From: Ilex aquifolium
Lineage: Eukaryota > Streptophyta > Magnoliopsida > Aquifoliales > Aquifoliaceae
Assembly (NCBI GenBank): GCA_951799425.1
Contig: OX637396.1
Location: forward strand, 37,812,701 to 37,876,700
Direction of reading: 5' to 3'
DNA: 64,000 bases
This document shows positions 33,101-43,716 of the stretch, piece by piece. The position numbers were made by a program, and so were the translations under genes. A model generated the notes under the pieces. The model searched no databases, had not been told where the DNA came from, and worked only from the letters and a program-made list of their open reading frames with translations. The stretch's first letter is position 1. Every line of letters starts with the position of its first letter.

Positions 33101-36100
33101 CCTCAAAATAGGAAAACGTTTAGGGAAGGGCATTATTAAATCATTCCATTAAAACTCCTCTACCCAACAACACCAGACTCAAGCAAAGCAACAAAAGGGC
33201 TTTCACGCCTTTGACTAATGAACGTCATGTTAGTCATGCCAATGTATACTATCAGAGCATCTAGCCCAAAACCAATTGACAATGAGTGGAGTGACTCTCA
33301 AGTATATAAACCAACCTTTGTGGTCTTAATTATTCAGTGTGGGATACAAGATCTCTTAACACCCTCACGTGGGACTTGAGCTCGCATGTGAGGTTATCAA
33401 ACAAACAAATAACTATACATATCGAAAAATTCAAATGGATAAGAGACTTGACCTATTGACCACCCAAGGTCTAGCTCTAATTCCGTGTTAGGGCATTCAA
33501 CTCAAAATCAATTGAAAATGAGTGGAGTGGCCCCTCAAGTGTGTAAGCCAACCTTGATCCTAATTATTTTATTTGGGATACAAGATCTCTTAACATATAC
33601 ATGTGCACAAATTAAATGGGTGCCACCCCTAGAAGTCTAGAACACGACTTTCCCAACAACTGGTGGCAATCACGTAATACCTAAATTCAGCTCGCTGCCT
33701 TGTGCAAATTCGGCTTGCTGAATCAGTGAAAACTTGAGTTTCATGCACGAGTTGTAGCTTTAGCATTGCAATGGATGTGGCCCAGGAACAGAATGTACTT
33801 ATCAAAACCAAATTACGACATGTTATTCTAAAAGCTTTTCCAATACTACAACTCATCATTACTTTTATTATCTCTCTTGGAAGAAAATCCTGCAGTCTGT
33901 AATTCAACAATACTATCTTAAGAAACGAAGTTTCTCTAGTTTCACTGGCACAACACCTCCATTATGTCATTTTAAGACATTAAACACTCTCTCTGTGTTC
34001 TCCAGCATTGAATGGTCAATAGTTGCTTGGCACAACTACCACACACACACACACACATTTGTGCCGAACTTTGGCATAAACCTAGCAGGTAATCAATGAC
34101 ACGTGGACATAAGGCTACAAGATTTCTGTAATTGGGAAGTTAAATTTTTTTGTTTCCTTTTTCATAACAAAATGACAGCTACAGCATCATCCTTGGGGAG
34201 ATGGTCAGGCTGAATCAACCAATAGTGGTTGTTCTTCTCTACTCTAGTTCACAAATTGTATGCGATGCTATATTGTCTCAACAAAACCAAGCTTATGGTG
34301 ACCTAATCAACCAGAGACCAATGCAAGATAACACAAGTGCATTGAGGTCTGATGATGCATTAACAGATTCTGGACCCTTTTACAAATCTCAACAAATTGA
34401 TGGTTACTCTTATACGACCAGAAAATAATATTGGGTGAACCACTGTTTAAGCACATGGTTGAGGATAATGAAAACACACTGGATAGAAAGAGGATGCTTC
34501 TATAAGAAAGGTTGTCAAAAAGTTTTCACAAATGAAAGACAAGCTCATAATTGAGGGCATCTGGTAATTAAAAATAAGTTTTAGGGTGTGAAACATAAAA
34601 TTATGAGCATGTGCTTCATTCTGTCAGAGCTGAGTTCTCCACTGTCCAGGGGAGCTGATGCAAAGCAAAGCCCCTCCGATAGTTACTGGCCACAGCCCAA
34701 ACAGAGTGTCCTTTGGAGTTTATATCAGTACAGAGACTATTGTGATTTATATTCATTAACCTACCAGGTTCCTGTCCCTTTGGTACTTATCATATATGCT
34801 GTTACTTTTGCAGTTCGGGCAATTAATGATCTTTAGTACGCCATTTCTTGTAATATGTGGTTAATATTTTGGTACATACCTATGCAACATAGCATTAGGT
34901 CTAGCTGTTCACATGGAGGTGATGAGTTTTGCTATATGGATTACCATGCAAAAAAGCACAGAAGGAGACCCCTGGATTTTGGTTTGTTTTGGGGGGTGGG
35001 GGGTGGAGAGAGAGAGAGAGAGAGCAAGGTAAAATTCCGAAGGATGCAATAGGTTTACAGAATTTGCAGATCAACACACTTCCATGCTAGAATCCTGTTT
35101 GTATTCCGTTAAGGAAGCAACTGTTGCTATTCTTGTTTCACCAATTCTTCTCGGTACTTAATGTATGACTAACTGGCAACAGCATGATTATTGTAAGGTT
35201 CTGCTGTGTAATCGGTATACTAGACTTTGACATTATTCTACATGGACTTGGGTACAAGTATCTGGTGTGAGTATGTGCTAATTTGTCTAACGAATAAATA
35301 AAATGACATAGGGATATAGAAAAATATCGATATATTTTGGTATTTCCCTCTATGTTCCAGGTGAACAGTGGTGTTCTATGTTACGTAGACTTCAAAAATG
35401 TGTACTTCGCTGATTTTGGAATTGTTAGATAGTGAAATCTGATGGATGTGTCTGACACATATCCCACACAGCTTATTCGGGTATCAATTGTCTGATAAGG
35501 GTACTTGATGCATTTTGAAGACTCCATGCAACATAGCTCAATTTAAGGGAGAACTTTATATGTTCACGTGAAATAAAAGGTTCATGCTTCTCAAATGTAC
35601 TTTTTTTGTTCTTTTAAATGATAGTTAAAATCATGGAAAAAAAGCTTTGACATCATCTTTATAAATTTGATATTCGGTCACTTGGTATATATCTTTAATA
35701 GTTACCTATCTAACCAGCCTTACACATCGTTTGCTTGCTAGTATCTCATTTAAGTTAACCGTTAATCATCCGCAGGCTATAAATGGAGCAGAAAAAGGAG
35801 AGCCGGTTGCAATGCTCCTATCTCCAACTACTTCATCACCTATACCTGCTTCTGTAGATTCTTCTCGTCACGCAAATGGAAGCCTATTCACCATTTTTCT
35901 CACAGCTCCTTTGCAGGCGTTCCTCCTCTTGCTTGGTTTTACCGGTTCTGAAATTGAAATGGTCTGGTAGTCCGCACCGCCTCTCTACTTGTCTTTTAAT
36001 TGCTTTACTCTGTTGTTGGGCTAAACTAGAAATCAGGTTTTCAGGCTATGTATAGCAAGGCTGAGAATCTGCTTTCCTCTTCGTTAAATCACTGGGGATC

Positions 36101-37170
36101 AATGTTGGCAGCTTCTGACAATCTTGATCCTGTCTGGGCTCAAGTTTTGAGTGATCCATTCCTCAGGCGACTTCTCTTAAGGTACCTTCCAGCTTTTAAT
36201 TCCTTTTCTTTCTGGAGGTTAATTTCTGGTCTCTAAGTGCAATCCACTGCATGAGATTCCCGACGAAGTGCGGCCAGGGGAGGGTCAGATCCTCTCCATC
36301 TTTACATGCATCTGTATATGTGTGTGCTTACGTGTGTTTAAAGTTTAGTTGTTGAACTTGACTAACAAATTGAAATGTACTATCAAAGTCAAGTTCCGAA
36401 TATATCAGCAAGTAATTAAAAAAAAAAAGGTATTTTTGTGTGATTTGCTTGAAGATCTTTGAACACAATTATTTTTGGGCGTTAGAAGAATTTCAAGTTT
36501 CATGGCTACTTTGAGTTAATACTGAGTGATCTGCAAATGCTGCTGAACAACGAAAAAAAAATTTCTCGATGACAAAAGCCTGAATCTTTTAGTGTTTTTG
36601 GAAGGAAAAGAACAACATACATTGCTGTATTTGAGGTTTGATGTGTGAAATCTAGATCAATCTACACTTTTTTGGTGTCTGAGGGGGGAACTTCAGACAT
36701 ACTTTTGGTGGAGAATTCGAAAGAAAAATCATTGGACTTATTCATATGGGTTTACGGTTGAGATTTGCTTGCTTGGTGACATATCGACATTGTTTAAGAG
36801 CCTTTTCCTCTGTAGGATTAAATGAGATCCCCAATACGCGCGGCTCAAGTTCTGTGGCTTGGTCTATGCTTCTTAGATAACATTGCTTTTATTTCATAGA
36901 TGTGTAGAGGGTAAAATTTTCTTGTAATGTCACAGATTCATATTTTGTCGGGCGGTGCTATCGCTATATGCTCCAACTTTCAACAAGACAGAATTTCTTC
37001 CTGAATGTATGCCTTGCCTCCCCGAGGATGTGCTGCCAATGAGTGCCAAATCTCAAACAACCGTTCTGCAAATAGCCGACATTTTTGGTGCTACCAACAA
37101 GTTCATCTTCTCAGAAGGAATCATGCTTTCTCCAAGCGGGCATACCAATGAGGAGTCAATTTCATCTTGA
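23093..37170 (+). CDS. SCAI: SCAI-like protein (DUF3550/UPF0682 family), complete
   Basis: Ten exons give an uninterrupted 615-residue frame: 23093-23217, 25116-25503, 26339-26530, 26719-26958, 27267-27333, 27441-27626, 30147-30238, 35776-35961, 36045-36181 and 36936-37170. The lengths sum to exactly 616 codons. Telling segments are VYTQLWKFQQENRQKLVEAGLKRW-like text near residue 50, YMRTSEASYL, FYEAILTREYFK, RREMVYQLVNQLK, ADPPFMNIRPLRYSIVLD and FRMLQCLEWEPSGS. These match my recollection of plant proteins annotated 'SCAI' or DUF3550. The animal homologue SCAI is a nuclear cofactor that represses MRTF/SRF transcription and takes part in DNA break repair; the plant role is not established here. 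A Gln run follows the start (MSQQQQQQQS). One intron uses a GC donor (30239). The 5.5-kb intron 30239-35775 is enlarged by TRIM elements. Confidence 0.93.
23506..23849. mobile_element. Non-autonomous hAT-type MITE in SCAI intron 1
   Basis: Ends are TAGGGCTGTTAGTC and GATTAACAGCCCTA (inverted), flanked by a perfect 8-bp duplication GTATTGAC (23498-23505 and 23850-23857). The 344-bp interior is dense in GAGCCGAGC and GAACGAGC motifs. A decayed relative rich in the same motifs is seen at about 40940-41130. Confidence 0.92.
24080..24128. repeat. (CT)n(CA)n microsatellite
   Basis: A short CT run is followed by about 19 CA units, in SCAI intron 1. Confidence 0.95.
24540..24830 (-). mobile_element. 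Possible LINE-type fragment in SCAI intron 1
   Basis: On the minus strand two overlapping frames contain TYGIKITFWHSFGLRLLRTL-like text and CITCKLINLLFPIKKYM. This layout, ending in a TTTTTTGATAGG-like region, resembles 3' ends of plant LINE or retrogene relics. I could not match a specific domain, so this is a weak call. Confidence 0.2.
27627..30146. other. SCAI intron 6, no further element identified
   Basis: A 2.5-kb intron with a CT-rich patch at 28260-28480. No coding or element boundaries could be supported. Confidence 0.5.
30239..30959. other. Start of the long SCAI intron 7
   Basis: The intron opens with a GC donor and holds a 9-10 base G run at 30448-30457. No gene is seen. Confidence 0.5.
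30960..31203 (-). mobile_element. TRIM-class mini LTR retrotransposon, single copy
   Basis: On the minus strand the order is LTR (31203-31133), a degenerate primer site, internal region (31132-31032) and LTR (31031-30960). The LTRs are 71 and 72 bp with TGTT...AACA ends. Flanks CAGAG and CAGAA form a near-perfect 5-bp duplication. Total length is 244 bp. Same family as the array at 31877-32656. No coding capacity. Confidence 0.78.
31877..32656 (-). mobile_element. Tandem TRIM array: five LTRs, four internal regions
   Basis: Five LTR copies (31877-31948, 32054-32124, 32230-32301, 32406-32479, 32585-32656) alternate with four internal regions of about 105 bp, giving a period near 177 bp. Read on the minus strand, each LTR runs from TGTTGAAGTATAAATACTT to TTGTTTAACA. 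The primer site TGGTATCAGAGC (initiator tRNA-Met) directly follows it, best kept at 32042-32053. Internal regions end in purine tracts such as GTGAGGGGATG. The whole block is flanked by TGTGG (31872-31876) and TGTGA (32657-32661), a one-mismatch 5-bp duplication. Each LTR contains a TATAAATA box. Confidence 0.85.
33250..33595 (-). mobile_element. Second TRIM-class family, complete copy
   Basis: Two LTRs (33250-33361 and 33486-33595) align throughout and end in CTCTTAACA. Perfect TATAC duplications flank the element (33245-33249 and 33596-33600). In minus orientation the LTR is followed by CGGAATTAGAGC, a 3-mismatch version of the TGGTATCAGAGC primer site. A purine-rich CACGTGAGGG precedes the second LTR. 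The internal region is 124 bp, non-coding. The sequence is unrelated to the array family. Confidence 0.82.
33601..35775. other. Remainder of SCAI intron 7
   Basis: No exon or bounded element recognised. It has short microsatellites: CA at 34048-34066 and GA at 35007-35024. Confidence 0.5.
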
Positions 37171-37244
37171 TGCAACTCATTTCCAAATATGCCTTACGAA
37201 ACGCAAAGTTTGTGTAAACAAAAGCTTGTTTCAGTGTCTTCCCC

Positions 37245-37281
<37 letters not shown>

Positions 37282-38233
37282 TTTCTCTCCCTCTTTTCTC
37301 TTTATTCTCTGTTGTTTGCTATTCAGATGACTGCTGTACTTGCAGTTTGTACACTCTTCACATGTGATGCTTGGAAGTGTGGTTGGGAAGATCTCCATGG
37401 AAGACTATGCCGTGAGTCCCTTTTCTTTCGTTTTTCTGCTGCTATTATTATTTTTTGACGAGTATGAGAGTTTTAGGCACTATTGGATAACACTATTTTT
37501 AAGTACCTTTTTTCAGTAGCGTTTGTTTTGTAATTTTGTTTTTTCTTATCAAAGCTTGTTTACTTTCTTTAAGCTTAATCATATGTATAATAATACACCA
37601 ATGCATACATATAAATAATGTTATATCTATACTGGGATTCCTGTAGATCATCTTCAAAAAATAGTAATTAAACATGAAATAAGATTAATATTACTTGAAT
37701 CTAAGTTGCTGTTGAATTGGCGGTGGATCTTAAATATTAAAATCCAATTCACTACCAATCCTGTGGTTATAATGAGTCTCACTCCTACGTGGTCATTAGT
37801 GGTTAGTGGTGTAACTCACGCGGGTTGGACGGGTTAGGGGGTTAATCTAAGTCTAACTCTAGGTACAACAACTTTAATCTTAATTCAACTCAAACTCGAC
37901 TTTCAACTTGAGCTACTCAGTCTGAGTAGTGTCCAAGTTATTTTTTTAAAACTCGGGTTGAATTCGGACTCATAACCTTATATACCACATCGACGACACC
38001 AAAAAAAACTCTCGACATCAATCATGTAAAACTATAATTGAAAGCACAAACCGAACTAGTTCCAAAATAAATAAAAAAAAAACATACAAATTCTTAAATC
38101 AGAGTTCCACCCAATTCAATAAATCACAGAAAAGAAAGAAAAGAAACCAAATTACGACATTAACAATCCCATTGAGAAACAAAAAAAAAATGAAAAAAAC
38201 AAGTATTGGAGGAGATTTGAACCCGTACAAAAA
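37171..38233. other. SCAI 3' UTR and convergent intergenic region
   Basis: Contains the SCAI 3' UTR with a long C run (37246-37281), then AT-rich sequence up to the stop codon of the first SABATH gene on the opposite strand. A short open frame follows the C run (to about 37458) but shows no family resemblance. No clear polyadenylation signal was found. Confidence 0.5.
37246..37281. repeat. Homopolymer run of 36 C
   Basis: An unbroken run of 36 cytosines, preceded by CCCCA, about 75 bp after the SCAI stop codon. It is probably transcribed. Long C runs are rare in plant DNA, and the exact length may be affected by sequencing. Confidence 0.95.
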
Positions 38234-41200
38234 TTACTTCTTTGTCAAGGAAATAGCTATACTGCATGACTTTATTACCTCCATGGATGCATATTGAGCC
38301 ACATTCTCTGCATACCTCAAAAACAAACCATCAATTATAGAGTCTCCAAAATGAGTAGCCAACAGTGGTTCTGTAATAGCTCTTATAATTTTTGCCGAAA
38401 AAGTCCCTCTTATTTTCTGTTTATCAGACAGACACTCGTTCTCATTCTCTTTCTCATTGTGGTTTCTGACATCCTCTATAGTCTCTTCAAGAACTTTTAG
38501 GCTTTGAAGATTAAAAGACCCTTCCTTTTGAATAATAGCCTCCACTTCATCCTTGTAGGGTGTGTACACAGGAATATTGAATGAGTCAATGTCAGCCTCC
38601 TTGACAAGCCCCTAAAACCAAAAAAAAAAAAACTATTGATTAGGCAAGTTTGTTGAAAGTAGGGCGGTTCACCTGAGTCCACGGGTAAGTAATAATGTAT
38701 TTCATCTCTCGAGGTGATGAATTGCGAAAAACCAAATTTTTGGTTGATCCTACTCGATCGAGGGTAATGTTTCAAGTCGAATTTCTCCCAAAAAATTGGC
38801 TCAGAAATAAGGTAGGAATGCGGAATATCACACATATTTTTAATTTTTAGGTTATTAATTTTTGGGTCATTTTAACAATTCAATTACCAAATTTTTGAAT
38901 TGCTTTTATAATTACGCTATTAAAATATAATATAAGAACGTTTAAACCAACACAATAAATCCAATAATACGAGCATATAAAATGACATCGTTTTATACAA
39001 AATATATTATTATTTTTAAAAAATTAAATATAAGTGCAGGTCGGATAGCAATGCAGAATTTTTATGAATATTTCGCATTCTCGCAATTTTACAGAATACT
39101 AAATTTTTTATCATTGGCTGGCCGAAATTTTGCAGAATTTCAATAATTGGGTAAGGTAAGATAGGAAAGATGCAAAACGGATTGGATGAGCAGAATTTTG
39201 AACAGCCCTAGTCGAAAGAAAAAAGCGTGACGATACAGTATCTAGAGGTATTGTATCGAAGGGAAATACTATGTAATCCAAATTTGTAGCACAAATTTAC
39301 ATCCCAAATGAAGGGGAACCATTGAATGATTGGGTTCCATCAACTTTTTTAAATGAGATCCACTGATCTAATTGTCTCCCTTCATTTTGGATACAAATTT
39401 AGATTGCAGATTTGAGTTATATAACATTATTCTGTATCGAAATTGATATGTAAACTATTCACTTTAGTTTGGGTAGTTTGTAACCCATGATCGAAAAGCA
39501 TAATAAACCAATAAAAAATAATAAACTAAAAAAGGTTTTACACATTCGCAGGGGTGCTCCTTCTCTGCCTTTTCGAAACTGCCGGAGGACTGCCAGGTCT
39601 GTCAACCGATTGAGTATGGATTGAATTTTGATTGATTTGAATTTGAATTCGAATTCAAAAGTCTGATTCAAATTCAATCCGAAAATTCATTGGATCTTAT
39701 TTTCTTGATTTATATCCGAATCCGTTAACGATCCGAAATTCGATCCAAAAATCTAATTCGATCTGAATAACTTATAATTAACTACATTTTAACGAATGAT
39801 ACCTAAATTTCAAGTTAAATTTCTTTAAATAATCACTTAATTTCTTTAATATTTATATAAAAATATATAAATAATTCGAATTGGATCATAATCGGATTGG
39901 ATATAAGTATATTCAAATTCGAATTCGTGAAATATAAGATATCGAATTCGGGTTTGAATTATCGATAAAAAATATTAATCGATATTCAACCAATTGAATT
40001 CGGATCTGATCCATTGACAGATTTACCTATGCATTAAAACGCTCTAGCGAAGGAGTAATTTAGAGATTTTATACATGTCATGGTTTTATTAGATGAAAAG
40101 TAAAAATATAATATTGAAAAGTTATTTTTCGATACTACTGTGGATCAGAAAAAAGGGTATTCATTAAAACCCGTCTTGTTTGGACTAGGAATGGATTATA
40201 CGTATTGGATGATGGACGTATACGGGGACACCCACATAAATCCGTGCTGGGATGAAAGCGGGAATGGAGTAAAACTCATCCCCGCCTCGCTAACCCGTAA
40301 TATATATATATATATATATAACAAATAAAATAATTAAGTGAAACACAAATTTGTTATACATATTTTTGTGAGTTTTTAAGTTTAATCCATTTGTTATATA
40401 ATGAGTTTTCATCATTGTTATAAATCCATTTGTGAGGTTTTATGACTTAATTTTTTAAAATTTTTTTCTTACAATCATAGAAATTAATTGTAATGGACAG
40501 GGACGGTGGCGAGGATGGAAAAGGGGATCAAAATTTAACTGTGGGATGGGGACAGAGATTAAAATTTCTCCCACTAATAGAAGTAGACCGGAGGTGAATG
40601 AGTATTTTTGAAGCGAATACGGGGTGGAGAATATTTCCTCCCTCTCTGCTCATCCCTAGATACTATATTTAGACCCAATAAAGGATAAAAAAAAGAAAAA
40701 AAGAAGCAAGTTTATGTGCATACCTAAAAGGAAAAAAAGTAACTGTAAATTATGGTCACACATTCCACATCAAAAGGGTATCATCCATTTGGACCTAATT
40801 TCAAGTTGAGTCAATTGTATCCCAGATCAGGGTGTGTCAGGTGAAACATGTAAACAGAAACCTAAGAGTTACGATATGACCCTTGTATTTTTGAAGTATT
40901 ACTTTGGCAAGAAAAAATTTAATATCTAAGGTGATTAGGACTGATAATCGAGCCGAGCTACTTGAGCTCAGCTCGGATTCGACTCATATGGCTTGGACAA
41001 AACTCAAATTTCGACTCCTATGACTCGAATAATTTTTTAAACTCGTTTAGAAAAATGAATCTGAAAGGTTTGACTCATTTATATGTAAAATAGTTGAACT
41101 ACTCGTATTCGACTGATTGAAACTATACACTAAAACGAAATCTTAATGGTTGCCGAAAATTAAATATCATCGCAAGTAATTTTTTTAGGGGTAGTAAATG

Positions 41201-42710
41201 GAATAGGGCAAAACCTGGGCCTCCATCTCGAATAATGATTTTCTGAGCAAGTCCCAAGTGAAACAACATTCTGAATAGGTAGGATCTTCAAGGCTCCTGC
41301 CCGCAAAAGTTAGAACCATTTGTCCACCAGGTATTATTTCCTTAGAGCGTAAGTGCAAAAATGTGAAGAAGTCCCTATGAAATTGTTTGGAGTAGGCTTC
41401 AAGCACTTTGGGAGGACTTGTCTTTGACATGTATACATTCCCCTTGTTATTCTCCAGTCCTTCAGGAACCTACATATCATTCTATTAGGGTACGACATGA
41501 AACGAACTTAAACGAGCTAGCGAAGTAATTGACACCGTTAATAGAATTAAAAATTACCATAATATCTGCATTTTAAAGTCAAACTTTTCGTCTGATTTAC
41601 TCTTGATCATAAAACTAATGGAACATGACAATAAACCAACACATTTCAATCAAACACGTCGAGTCTCTTTTTAAAGGTTCTGTTCCGAGGTTGAAAATCA
41701 TTTGTGTTTTTCTTACATGTTTTTTTGATCCGAGACTGATATGCTAGCTATTTGGATATTATACCATATATATTATAAAGAGTATTTTAGGCAGTTTGAC
41801 AATGTTCTTTTGGAGGGAAACAATGGAAACAAAGCTCACAACATGTTTTGGGCGTATGGAGTATATTCTCCGTTAACTTGGATGATAAAAATAACTATTT
41901 CACTTTGATATATAATTACAAGAGGGTAATATGCATAATTTTAAACGTCAAGAAGGTAAGGTGCTTTTAGCCGAAACCACATGAAGATAAAAAACAATTA
42001 ACCTTTTATTTAATCTATTCCTTGCAGTCCTATTTATGAAGTTTATCAAAATCTTGGAATAATTGTTAACCAAGAGTATTATGCAGACCTTAACTTGATG
42101 AGCTGCCTATTGCTAGCTGCTATTAGATTCACAGTGAACCCGATCGGATATCTTTCATGACCCTAATTAGTTTTTTGCTTCTATGTATTAAATATTTTAA
42201 TAGTTAATAGATCTGACTGACCTGGGAGAGCCAGTGAAGACTGAAAGAGGAATGAACAAAGTGCAAGCTCTTGCTTGGGAAAAGCCTCTGATAGAAAGAG
42301 CCTGGCATTGCCAATATGAAAATAGGCCCAAATTGGTCTCCTTTCTCCTTCTTGAGCTTGTCAAAGAAACAAGACAGAGACTTGAAAACTGTGTTGAAGT
42401 CATTTTCTGGAAGATCATTTAGGAACACTTGAAACTCAGGAGGAGCCTTGTTGTGACTGTTTTGCTTGCAACAACCATGAACAATGTCTATGATCTCGGA
42501 GACGGCGAAGAGGGTGTTTGGCCCTGAGGAGCAACCCAAATCTGCTATCTTCAAACACTCAGGGAAGCCACCATTAATATTGTACATATCTTTTATGGTA
42601 GCCTCTATAAGAGGCTTTGCCTTCAGCATCTCTGATTTCTGGAAGATGGACATGATAGTTTAGCCAGGAATATTCCCATCAATGAAACCTTTGCTTTTGA
42701 TCTGAATGTT

Positions 42711-42764
<54 letters not shown>

Positions 42765-42836
42765 AAAACTTGAGTTATGGGCATAGCTAGATTCTCCATT
42801 GCCTCCATTCATGTGCAAAACTCTTTCAACTGCCAT
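38234..42836 (-). CDS. SABATH-family carboxyl methyltransferase, copy A
   Basis: Four exons encode 374 residues: 42836-42762, 42638-42222, 41469-41215 and 38611-38234, all GT-AG and in phase. The protein starts [19 protein letters not shown] and keeps the conserved Gln25 at the end of exon 1. The S-adenosylmethionine motif [10 protein letters not shown] is at residues 58-67. It also has [23 protein letters not shown] and an aromatic substrate-site motif HWLSQ at 160-164. It ends in SLTKK. SABATH enzymes methylate the carboxyl group of small acids (salicylate, benzoate, jasmonate, indole-acetate) or nitrogen of xanthines, usually in the cytosol. His at 160, where salicylate-specific enzymes have Met, fits the BSMT/JMT/xanthine side, but the substrate cannot be fixed. 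The next gene is a tandem duplicate. Intron 3 (2.6 kb) is swollen by MITEs. Confidence 0.93.
38660..39210. mobile_element. Non-autonomous hAT-type element in SABATH-A intron 3
   Basis: Starts TAGGGCGGTTCACC and ends TTTTGAACAGCCCTA. Flanks are GTTGAAAG (38652-38659) and GTCGAAAG (39211-39218), an 8-bp duplication with one mismatch. It resembles the element at 20880-21397 in its right half. Confidence 0.87.
39592..40027. mobile_element. MITE-like element with CAGGTCTGTCAA ends
   Basis: The left end CCAGGTCTGTCAAC and the right end TTGACAGATTTACC are inverted. The interior is packed with GAATTCGAATT/AATTCGGAT motifs on both strands. The layout matches hAT MITEs, but no 8-bp duplication was found. 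Confidence 0.5.
40186..40659. mobile_element. hAT-like MITE relic with GGGGAYGG motifs
   Basis: Begins TAGGAATGGATT and ends GCTCATCCCTA, with many CCCCGT/ACGGGG motifs inside and a TA run at 40300-40320. The flanks do not match, so the copy is old or the limits are imprecise. A related fragment lies at 55168-55350. Confidence 0.45.
42712..42760. repeat. (GA)n microsatellite in SABATH-A intron 1
   Basis: About 24 GA units; in gene orientation this is a CT run that starts at the splice donor of exon 1 (GTCTCTCT). Confidence 0.95.
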
Positions 42837-42929
42837 GATTTCCTAGTTGCCTGCCTTCTTTCTGGTCACACACACACAAAATAGAGGGAGAAGAGCTATC
42901 CTGAACTCTAGCTTTGATTCAACCAGTAT

Positions 42930-42938
42930 TATTTTATA
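42930..42938 (-). promoter_or_regulatory. Likely TATA box of SABATH-A
   Basis: The minus strand reads CCTATAAAATAATA about 95 bp upstream of the start codon. The nearby TTTGATTCAAC motif is also present upstream of SABATH-B, suggesting shared promoter ancestry. Confidence 0.5.
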
Positions 42939-43100
42939 GGGACATTGTGCCTTATGTGAACCTTGCTCACTTGAGGTTTTGCATTATTAAAAAAATTCTA
43001 GACTTGATTCAAAACAAAATTATTCCCTATTTTTGCACTTCCTCCATCTTGTTCCCATGTGATATATATAAACAAATTTTCAATAAATGTTGTCTCAAGC

Positions 43101-43479
43101 CTGGAGTTGACAACAGTACCGACAAAAAAAAATTCGGTACTAAACTTCAAAAATTTACTACTTCAAATGATGTTTTTATAACTTTTGTAAGTCATTTTAC
43201 AACTCAAAAATTTACCACTTTGAGGGTGATTTACCATTATTGTAGTAATTATTTTTACAACTTTTCTTCGGTACAAAAAAAATTATCACTTTTGTGGGTG
43301 ATTTACCATATTTGTAGGTCTTTTTTACCACTGTTGTGGTATCTATTTTTACCACTCTTTTTTGGGTATCACAACAATGGTAAAAACACCCACGACAATG
43401 ATAAAAATACCCACAAATGTAATAAATTTTAGTATGGTACCGAAATTTTATTTTTCGGTATCTTAGTCAAATCCCTCCG
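43101..43479. repeat. Foldback element with GGTACC-type arms
   Basis: The left end GGAGTTGACAACAGTACCGA pairs with the right end TCGGTATCTTAGTCAAATCC. Inner text AATTCGGTACTAAAC pairs with GTATGGTACCGAAATTT. The middle repeats TTTACCACT/TTTTACCA units. Possibly a Mutator-like MITE; limits are approximate. Confidence 0.5.
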
Positions 43480-43500
43480 GCCTGTTCAATATTTTTATTA

Positions 43501-43716
43501 GGGTTAATTTCACTTTGTATCTTGAAAGATGCATCAATTCTCAAATTGCACCCTTAAAGAATTAATTGGATTCTCAAATTGCACCTTCAAGCTCAAATTG
43601 CACCCTTGAATTGGGCTACATTGTATCTATTTTATAACATTGATGGTGTAATTTGAGAATCTAGTTCTTTAAGGGTGCAAATTGAAAATTAGAATATCTT
43701 TTAGAGTGCAAAACCC
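43501..43716. mobile_element. Mutator-type MITE with 9-bp target duplication
   Basis: A 216-bp foldback starting GGGTTAATTTCAC and ending GTGCAAAACCC. The arms contain TTCTCAAATTGCACCCTTAA and its inverse TTAAGGGTGCAAATTGAAAA. Both flanks carry the same 9 bp TTTTTATTA (43492-43500 and 43717-43725), as expected for Mutator-type transposition. Confidence 0.85.

Noticed and set aside
42914..43432. 172-codon plus-strand frame
   Set aside because: AT-rich foldback sequence with repeated TTTACCACT units and no domain; it overlaps the SABATH-A promoter.
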